From NCBI GenBank assembly GCA_038253125.1, contig JBBSHM010000045.1, forward strand, positions 1-18,478: 18,478 nucleotides of DNA, in the 5' to 3' direction. The stretch's first letter is position 1; the number at the start of each line of letters is the position of its first letter. The position numbers and the translations under genes are program-made. Shown here one piece after another: positions 13,102 through 18,478 of this stretch. The notes below the pieces were generated by a model that ran no database searches, had not been told where the DNA came from, and saw only the letters and a program-made list of their open reading frames with translations. Origin of the DNA: JAUJNH01 sp038253125 (lineage in GTDB: Bacteria; Actinomycetota; Acidimicrobiia; Acidimicrobiales; JAUJNH01).

Positions 13102-15198
13102 TTACAGCCCGGGATCCATCTCGTGTTGACCGGCCGGCCCGTTGCTCTCGCCCTGGCACCGGTCGGGAAGGATCCGCAGCGCCAGAAGGGCCACGTCGTC
13201 GTCGGCACCGTTGGGGGCAAGGGCAGGCAGCACCGCATCGTCGAGCAGAGCGTCGAGATCACCCCACGGGACAGCCACGCACCGTCGGAGGGCGCACAGG
13301 CCCTCGTCGATCGACTGGTCCCGCCGCTCGACCAGGCCGTCGGTGTAGCACAGCACGGTCATGCCGCCCTCGAGGTCGACCACGGCATCGGGCGGCGGCT
13401 CCAGAACGACGCCGATCGGTGCGTTGCGGCCCTCCTCGACGAAGCGGGCCCGACCATCGGCCCGGATGACGAGCGGCGGCGGGTGCCCGGCGACCGCCAG
13501 CAGGAGCCGTCGGTGCTCCAGGTCGAGCACCCCGATGAGGAGCGTTGCCACCATGGCTCCGCCGTGGAGGTCCTCGGTCAGCCGGCTGATGCAATCGATG
13601 ATCGCTCCGGGCGAGCTCATCTCCAGGGCGTAGGCCCGCACCGCGGTGCGCAGCTGACCCATGGTGGCGGCCGCCTTGACGCCGCGGCCGACGACGTCAC
13701 CGATGGCGAAGCCGACCAGGTCACCGTGCACCCGGAAGACGTCGTACCAGTCGCCGCCGACCTCCACACCGGCTTCGCCGGGCCGGTAGCGGCCCGCCAT
13801 CTCCAGTCCCGGGATGCTCGGCAGGCGCCTCGGCAACAGGCTCTGCTGCAGGGTGTGGGCCACCAAGCGCTGGTCCTCGAGCGACCGTTCGAGGGCCTGT
13901 CGGGCCAGCACGAGGTCGGTCACGTCGACGACGTGGGCCAATACGCCTACCACCTGCGCCTCGGGACCCCGCAGCGGCGCGTACAGGAAGCTCAGGTACA
14001 TCTCCTCCAGCTCGCCGGTGGCGTGGCGGTCCAGCCTGACCGGAGCCTCGTCGGCCCGGAAGGGCACCCCCGTCCGGTAGACGCGGTCGAGGCGCTCGAC
14101 GAAGGGCTGGCCGCCCAGCTCGGGCCAGGCGGCACGGATGGGCTTGCCGATGACATCGGAGCGCCCGGGCAGCAGCTCCAGATAGGCGTCGTTGACGAAG
14201 TCGACGACGTGGTCAAGCCCCCGGAAGGCGATGATGGCGGTGGGCGCCTGACGGAAGACCTCCTCAAGTCGCAGCCGCTCCGCCTCGGCCCTGGCCAGCA
14301 TCTCCGCCTCACGGCGGCCGGTGATGTCGGAGTAGGTGCCGACGAACCCGGTCACACGGCCGTCGTCCCGCTGCGGCCGGGCCTCGGCCGCCACCCACCG
14401 CACCACCCCGTCGGCCCCGATCACCCGGAGCTCGTCCGACCACGGCAACCCGCCCGCCACCGCGGCCCGCCAGCCGGCGGTGACCCTGTCACGGTCTTCG
14501 GGGTGCACGTGCTCAGCCCAGCCATGGCCGCGCCCGCCCGAGCCCTGATGACCGACGATGCGGGCCAGCTCGTCGTTGGCGAAGACGTCGCCGCCCTCAG
14601 CGTCGGCCAGGAAGATGCCGACCGGAGCATCCGACACCAACGACCGGTAGCGCTCCTCGCTGCGCCGCCGTGCCTCGCGGTCCCGGTCGGCGGCTATGGC
14701 CACCGCCGCCAGGTGGCTGGCTATGGCCACCAGCTCGAGGTGACGCTCGTCGGGGGCTCGCGGCGCTCGGTAGTAGAGGGCGAACGTGCCGAGGACGGCG
14801 CCGGTCGAGGACAGGATCGGCGTCGACCAGCAGGCGCCGAGGCCGTGCTCAAAGGCCAGGTCCCGGAAGTCGAGCCACAGCGGGTCGGCGGCGATGTCCC
14901 CGACCACGACCGGGCGGCCCGTGTGGGCGGCGGTGCCGCAGGAACCGGCCGACGGTCCGATCTCCATGCCGTTGATGGCGTCGTTGTAGGCGGCCGGCAG
15001 GCCGGGCGCCGCTCCGTGGTGAAGGCGCCTACCCGATTCGTCGAGGAGCAGCACTGAGGCGATCATCCCGCCCGTCTGCTCCTGGATGCCCCGCACGAGC
15101 GTGTCCAGGACCACAGCAAGCGGCTCCCCGGTGGCTATCTGCTCGAGAACGACCGTCTGGGTGGCGGCCAGCGCCATGGCGTGATGGGTTGCGGTCAC
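13102..15198 (-). CDS. GAF-PAS-PAS-SpoIIE (PP2C-type) serine phosphatase
   Basis: The product is 698 residues, predicted cytosolic. GAF domain at about 25-172 (GPSAGSCGTAAHTGRPVVVG; LGTFALYYR). First PAS at about 181-295 (YRSLVSDAPVGIFLADAEG ... GTYSDITGRR). Second PAS at about 312-430 (VFRQAPTAIIAF ... HVVDVTDL). RsbU/SpoIIE phosphatase at about 465-685, with the metal-binding GGDWYDVF (D483), AIGDVVGRGVKAA (D501), AGHPPPLVI, YTDGLVERR and a final DDDVALLALR. Known role: such proteins dephosphorylate anti-sigma-factor antagonists in response to signals sensed by GAF/PAS. No anti-sigma partner is seen nearby. The GTG at 15198 has GGAAG 4 bases upstream and lies 23 bases after the aminotransferase stop, so co-transcription is likely. 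An ATG seven codons further in is the alternative start. Confidence 0.93.
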   Translation of the reverse strand: MTATHHAMALAATQTVVLEQIATGEPLAVVLDTLVRGIQEQTGGMIASVLLLDESGRRLHHGAAPGLPAAYNDAINGMEIGPSAGSCGTAAHTGRPVVVGDIAADPLWLDFRDLAFEHGLGACWSTPILSSTGAVLGTFALYYRAPRAPDERHLELVAIASHLAAVAIAADRDREARRRSEERYRSLVSDAPVGIFLADAEGGDVFANDELARIVGHQGSGGRGHGWAEHVHPEDRDRVTAGWRAAVAGGLPWSDELRVIGADGVVRWVAAEARPQRDDGRVTGFVGTYSDITGRREAEMLARAEAERLRLEEVFRQAPTAIIAFRGLDHVVDFVNDAYLELLPGRSDVIGKPIRAAWPELGGQPFVERLDRVYRTGVPFRADEAPVRLDRHATGELEEMYLSFLYAPLRGPEAQVVGVLAHVVDVTDLVLARQALERSLEDQRLVAHTLQQSLLPRRLPSIPGLEMAGRYRPGEAGVEVGGDWYDVFRVHGDLVGFAIGDVVGRGVKAAATMGQLRTAVRAYALEMSSPGAIIDCISRLTEDLHGGAMVATLLIGVLDLEHRRLLLAVAGHPPPLVIRADGRARFVEEGRNAPIGVVLEPPPDAVVDLEGGMTVLCYTDGLVERRDQSIDEGLCALRRCVAVPWGDLDALLDDAVLPALAPNGADDDVALLALRILPDRCQGESNGPAGQHEMDPGL

Positions 15199-15221
15199 GT
15201 ATCTTCCGGTCGGCGAAGCCC

Positions 15222-16412
15222 TCAGCCCAGCTTGGGCAGGGCTCGCTTCACGTTGCGGGCGGCCTGGGCGATGCGCTGCTCGTTCTCGATCAAGGCGAAG
15301 CGCACGTGGCCCTCGCCACCCAGGCCGAAGCCCACCCCCGGCGACACCGCCAGGTTGGCCTCGGTGATCAGCATCTTCGAGAAGTCGAGGCTGCCCATCT
15401 CCTGGTAGGGCTCGGGCACCGGGGCCCACACGAACATCGTCCCCCTGGGCCGCTCGATCTCCCAGCCCACCCGGGACATGGCGTCACACAGAGCGTCACG
15501 TCGTGATTCATAGATGCTGTTCACCGCCTTCGGATAATCGTATGCCTCGTTCAGGGCGACCGTGGCCGCGATCTGGATGGGCTGGAAGGTGCCGTAGTCG
15601 AGGTAGCTCTTCAGCTTGGTGAGCGCCTGCACCACCCGGGCGTTGCCGACGAGGAAGCCGACCCGCCAGCCCGCCATCGAGAAGCTCTTGGTGAGCGTGA
15701 ACAGCTCGACCGAGCACTCCTTGGCCCCCGGCACCTGCAGCACCGACGGCGGCTGGTAGCCGTCGAATGCCGTGTCGGAGTAGGCGAAGTCGTGGACCAG
15801 CACCACCTCGTTCTCCCGGGCGAAGGCAACGAGCCTGGTCATCCACCCGAGGTCGACGCACTGGGTGGTCGGATTGTGGGGGAACGAGCAGACGATCACC
15901 CGGGGCCGGGGCCACTGGCTCTTGAACGCCTCGATGCAGCCCTCGAGGAAGTCGCGGCCGCCGTCGAGGCGGACCTGCTGCACCTCGGCGCCGGCGAACA
16001 GCGGGGCGTAGATGTGGATCGGGTAGCTGGGGGTGGGCACCACCGCCGAGTCTCCGGGGCCGAGCAGCACCCACATCAGGTGCGACAGGCCCTCCTTGGC
16101 CCCGATGGTGGTGACGATCTCCTGGTCGGGGTCGAGCTCGACGTTGAAGCGGCGCCGGTAGTGGTCGGCCACGGCCTGGCGCAGCTTGGGGATCCCCTTC
16201 GACGAGGAGTAACGGTGGTTGCGGCTGTTGCGGGCCGCCTCGGCCAGCTTCTCGACGGCAATCTCCGGCGAGGGGATGTCGGGGTTGCCGAAGCCGAGAT
16301 CGATCACGTCCTGACCGGCCCGACGGGCCTCGACCTTCAGGTCGTTGATGATCGAGAAGACGTAGGGGGGCAGGCCGGTGATGCGCCGGAACGCGTAGTC
16401 ATCGAGGCCCAC
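15222..16412 (-). CDS. alaC: AlaC-type aminotransferase (fold type I, PLP-dependent)
   Basis: The product is 396 residues, the normal length. The sequence follows E. coli AlaC closely by memory: LPPYVFSIINDLKVEARR, IDLGFGNPD, TTIGAKEGLSHLM, PTPSYPIHIYAPLFAGAEV, SFPHNPTTQCVD, TLTKSFSMAGWRVGFLVGN, KSYLDYGTFQPIQIAA and VSPGVGFG. PLP lysine K242, cofactor residues N180, D208 and Y211, and R250 are in place. It would transfer an amino group from glutamate to pyruvate to make alanine, though related enzymes act in lysine or methionine routes, so the substrate is likely rather than certain. The start is GTG 16412. It lies 43 bases after the ROK kinase and 23 before the phosphatase, so it is probably part of one operon. 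Confidence 0.9.
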   Translation of the reverse strand: MGLDDYAFRRITGLPPYVFSIINDLKVEARRAGQDVIDLGFGNPDIPSPEIAVEKLAEAARNSRNHRYSSSKGIPKLRQAVADHYRRRFNVELDPDQEIVTTIGAKEGLSHLMWVLLGPGDSAVVPTPSYPIHIYAPLFAGAEVQQVRLDGGRDFLEGCIEAFKSQWPRPRVIVCSFPHNPTTQCVDLGWMTRLVAFARENEVVLVHDFAYSDTAFDGYQPPSVLQVPGAKECSVELFTLTKSFSMAGWRVGFLVGNARVVQALTKLKSYLDYGTFQPIQIAATVALNEAYDYPKAVNSIYESRRDALCDAMSRVGWEIERPRGTMFVWAPVPEPYQEMGSLDFSKMLITEANLAVSPGVGFGLGGEGHVRFALIENEQRIAQAARNVKRALPKLG

Positions 16413-16455
16413 GCCAGCCGAGGCTACCGCCGCCCGCGGCCACTACAGCATGGGT

Positions 16456-17421
16456 TCACCGAGCCCGGGACGCCTCCCGGCCGAGGAGGGCGGCGCCCAC
16501 CGCCCCGGCCCGGGCGCCGAGCGTCGCCGGCACGATCGAGACCTCGGGGCGGACCGTCGCCCCGAGCACCATGCCTGCGAACGCCGTCCGGGTGGCGTCG
16601 ATCCAGAGCGGGGCGTCGTCGACCAGCCCCCCGCCCAGCACGATCCGCTCAGGGTCGAAGATGTTCGTCAGGTTGGCCAGCCCGAGGGCCAGCCACCAGG
16701 CGAAGTCGTCGAGGATCGCCCGAGCCGCCGGGTCACCGTCCCGGGCGGCGGCGGTCACGTGCTCGCCTCGGACATCCTCGCTGTCGCCGCCGGCCCGGGC
16801 CACGATGCCGGGCGCCAGGCCGGCGACGGCCGCCTCCCGGCCGAGGCGCCCCAGGCCGCCGCCCGAGGCGAAGCGCTCCCAGCACCCCCGCCGCCCGCAG
16901 GGACAGGGCGGCCCGTGCGGGTCGACGACGACGTGGCCGATCTCGCCGGCGAAGCCGTGGGCGCCGCGGGCCAGGCGGCCACCCACGATCAGGCCCCCAC
17001 CGATGCCGGTGCCGAGGGCGGCCAGCAGCACGTCGCCGATGCCGGCGGCGGCGCCCACCGCCCACTCGCCGTAGGCGGCACAGGTCACGTCGTTGTCCAC
17101 CTGGACGGCGACGCCCAGCCGCCGGGCCAGCCCGGCGCCGATCGGCAGGCCTGTGGCCTCCCGCAGGTTGGGGGCTACTCGCAGGACCCCGTCCGTGTCC
17201 ACGAGCCCCGGTGCGCCGACGCCGACCGAAGCCGGGGCGGCGCCGACGGCGGCGGCGGCGACGTCGGAGGCCACCGCGGCCATGGCGTCGAGCAGAGCCT
17301 CGCCGCCCCCGGCCAGCGTCGGCACCCGCTGCTCAGCCAGCACCGACCCGTCAGGCCCAACCGCCACCCCCAGGCACTTCGTGCCGCCCACATCGAGCCC
17401 CACGGCGACGCCCCCACCCAT
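16456..17421 (-). CDS. ROK-family sugar kinase (glucokinase-like)
   Basis: The product is 321 residues. The ATP site is LDVGGTK (D10-K15), the catalytic aspartate is in VQVDNDV (D111), and GTGIGGGLIVGG is the second phosphate loop. The ROK zinc site is GHVVVDPHGPPCPCGRRGCW, with H163, C173, C175 and C180. ROK kinases of this shape phosphorylate glucose or related sugars in the cytoplasm; there is no N-terminal HTH, so it is not a ROK repressor. The ATG at 17421 is preferred over a TTG at 17439 because the phosphate-binding strand starts right after it. It is the first gene of a likely operon with alaC and the phosphatase. An inverted repeat upstream may be its control site. Confidence 0.93.
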   Translation of the reverse strand: MGGGVAVGLDVGGTKCLGVAVGPDGSVLAEQRVPTLAGGGEALLDAMAAVASDVAAAAVGAAPASVGVGAPGLVDTDGVLRVAPNLREATGLPIGAGLARRLGVAVQVDNDVTCAAYGEWAVGAAAGIGDVLLAALGTGIGGGLIVGGRLARGAHGFAGEIGHVVVDPHGPPCPCGRRGCWERFASGGGLGRLGREAAVAGLAPGIVARAGGDSEDVRGEHVTAAARDGDPAARAILDDFAWWLALGLANLTNIFDPERIVLGGGLVDDAPLWIDATRTAFAGMVLGATVRPEVSIVPATLGARAGAVGAALLGREASRAR

Positions 17422-18190
17422 CGCTGGCGACGGTACCAACCCAGTCGGCGCCCAAGGTATAGCGGGGACCGGGGACAGCCTCCCGGCCAGCCCCGCCTAC
17501 GGGTGCCTTGGGCGCTGATGCTGGCTCAGGAACGGATTCAGCACTGAAGATCGCCGGCGCCCCGAAGAACGGTGCGAAGGCGCAGAACAGCGGGGCGAGC
17601 GGATCCCCGTCCTCGAGCCGTGGAGGGTGGAGACTTGCTGAGCAGCCGGCCCAGTCGAGGAGGAGCAGTCCGCTCAGCAGGCTGGAGAAGCGCTCGACGT
17701 CGAGCTCTTGATGAAGAAGGGCTTGGAGATCGGACGGGCTGGCCCACAGCCCGCGTCGGAAGGGGGCTGCGGAGGCCTCGGGCGCCTCACCGTCAGGGCG
17801 GGGGAGCTGGTCGACGACCACGAATCGCCGGGTGTGGGCGTCGGCCAGTACCTCGACAACCGGGCGTTGGCCAAGACCGGGCACGCTGGCCGCACTCGTC
17901 CACTCGAGCCGTCGGCCGTCCGGTCGGACCGGCCGCAACAGCATGCGCAGGCTGCTATTGGGCCCTGGGTCCGCATCCAGGAGTGAAGCGAAGCAGGCGG
18001 CCAGTCGCACCTCCGGGCCGGACGAGCCCGTCGACGCCTTCTCGATCACCGGCATCCACCGGCGACCGGGAAGGTCCAGGGGGAGGACGCTCTCGTGGAA
18101 GGCGGTGGCCGTCGCGACGACCGCATCCAGGCGGGCCGCGAGGACGAGTGAGGCAACGACCCGGCTCCCCCGACGGTTATAGGTGGACAC
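17351..18190 (-). pseudogene. Truncated Csx17-like (type I-G CRISPR-Cas) reading frame
   Basis: The open frame is 279 codons. The first 200 or so look like real coding sequence with G/C third positions: PGRRWMPVIEKAS, EVRLAACFASLL, SSLRMLLRPVRPDGRRLEW, SPSDLQALLHQELDVERF and SSLLSGLLLLDW. The order 'EfRlAaalASL ... LR..L.PV ... aFl.ge.Dd.rl..Ll.gL.l.dW' is how I remember the C-terminal third of Csx17, the large effector subunit of subtype I-G (formerly I-U). Full-length Csx17 has about 700 residues, so most of it would be missing. After about 17545 the G/C-third pattern fades, and the frame runs on into the ROK gene, so the natural end is lost. No other cas gene or repeat array is in the window. 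The family call is tentative and could be wrong. Confidence 0.42.
17448..17515. promoter_or_regulatory. Inverted repeat upstream of the ROK kinase
   Basis: GCGCCCAAGG (17448-17457) and CCTTGGGCGC (17506-17515) are perfect complements 48 bases apart. On the minus strand a TATACC -10-like word lies directly against the nearer half site, 34-39 bases before the ATG of the ROK gene. Confidence 0.35.
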
Positions 18191-18213
18191 CGATATAGGC
18201 GTCTGTCTATACT
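18184..18213 (+). promoter_or_regulatory. Strong promoter of the HigB/RelE-type toxin gene
   Basis: TGGACA (18184-18189) and TATACT (18208-18213), 18 bases apart, are close to consensus. The hexamer ends 6 bases before the GTG at 18220, so the transcript is probably leaderless. TATAG words at 18178, 18194 and (inverted) 18207-18211 surround it and could be operator half sites. Confidence 0.6.
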
Positions 18214-18219
18214 GGTCTG

Positions 18220-18478
18220 GTGGAGGTGATCGTCGGTGCTGAGGCCGTCAAGTGGCTGAAGCGTCAGCCGGCCGAGGCCCAAGCCGCGGTCCTTGCGTTG
18301 TTGGCGTACGTGCGCCGGAGTACCTACGCCGAGTTGAGCGAGCCCCGGGCCAAGCCGCTGATGCGGAGCCGGCACCGGGGAGCTGCCTGGGAACTGCGTG
18401 ACCTGAGCCTCGCCCCGGCACGACACCTTCGGGTGCTGGTCTACATCCACGGCGGGGAGCTGGCTTGGGTCGCCGAGG
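18220..18478 (+). CDS. HigB/RelE-like toxin (partial, C-terminus outside window)
   Basis: Eighty-six codons are present and run off the right edge. The sequence (EVIVGAEAVKWLKRQPAEAQ, then AELSEPRAKPLMRSRHRGAAW, ELRDL, RVLVYIHGGELAW) has the layout of phage-derived Gp49-like/HigB toxins: a first helix pair, the 'P..K.L......lwELR' strand, then an 'R.ly......' strand with basic residues. Such toxins cut mRNA on the ribosome. In HigBA operons the toxin comes first, so a helix-turn-helix antitoxin is expected just outside the window. The start at GTG 18220 follows a TATACT -10 by 6 bases. A GTG at 18226 is an alternative. Confidence 0.75.
   Translation, partial: MEVIVGAEAVKWLKRQPAEAQAAVLALLAYVRRSTYAELSEPRAKPLMRSRHRGAAWELRDLSLAPARHLRVLVYIHGGELAWVAE

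Noticed and set aside
11556..13469. A 637-codon open frame on the plus strand over the MarR and ACT genes
   Set aside because: It overlaps the end of sua5 and two minus-strand genes with clear domains.
13090..15057. A 655-codon open frame on the plus strand opposite the phosphatase
   Set aside because: Shadow frame; the minus strand has GAF, PAS and SpoIIE motifs in order.
15792..17462. A 556-codon open frame on the plus strand over alaC and the ROK gene
   Set aside because: It spans two well-recognised minus-strand genes and turns into arginine/proline-rich sequence.

Overview
The window is very GC-rich, and most reading frames end their codons in G or C. GTG starts are common, and several starts lie 6-7 bases after a TANNNT hexamer, as in leaderless transcripts. 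Together with a class II (B12-dependent) ribonucleotide reductase, a long Sua5, a ROK kinase and PAS/GAF-SpoIIE signalling, this fits an actinobacterium, perhaps of the Acidimicrobiia. That placement is inference from style; there is no rRNA marker. No tRNA, rRNA, CRISPR array or intact insertion sequence was seen.

Layout. 1-404 (-): the start of a FIST-domain sensor protein, cut by the left edge. 491-931 (-): a DksA/TraR-type zinc finger protein, divergent from a 14-TM drug-efflux MFS transporter (1005-2600, +). 2726-3332 (-): a broken gene with an AlbA_2/Schlafen-like C-terminal motif. 3420-4240 (-): a toxin-antitoxin pair with a PIN toxin. 4298-4761 (-): an unrecognised frame-shifted reading frame. 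4769-5457 (+): a VapBC pair. 5639-6811 (-): a DUF2786 protein. 6937-9834 (-): nrdJ. 10096-10610 (+): a CcdA-like antitoxin with a MazF/PemK toxin, then sua5 (10640-11608, +). 11693-12190 (-): a MarR regulator. 12381-17421 (-): a probable operon, in transcription order ROK kinase, AlaC-type aminotransferase, GAF-PAS-PAS-SpoIIE phosphatase and ACT-domain protein. 17351-18190 (-): a truncated reading frame resembling the C-terminal part of the type I-G CRISPR protein Csx17. 18220-18478 (+): the start of a HigB/RelE-type toxin gene, cut by the right edge.

How it fits together. Housekeeping genes (nrdJ, sua5, alaC, sugar kinase) are separated by small accessory islands. Three complete toxin-antitoxin modules and one partial one occur in 18 kb. 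All three complete modules have a 4-base antitoxin/toxin overlap, and all four have a -10-like hexamer 6-7 bases before the first start codon. Two of them share almost the same palindromic start-site sequence. The islands also hold decayed genes of defence-like families (AlbA_2/Schlafen-like and Csx17-like), so they look like worn-down defence or mobile DNA in which the toxin modules survived. The nrdJ promoter carries a 16-base palindrome exactly between its -35 and -10, with three DnaA-box-like words nearby. I see no proven new system. The strongest leads are the shared toxin-module leader, the nrdJ control region and the Csx17-like remnant abutting the right-hand toxin gene.
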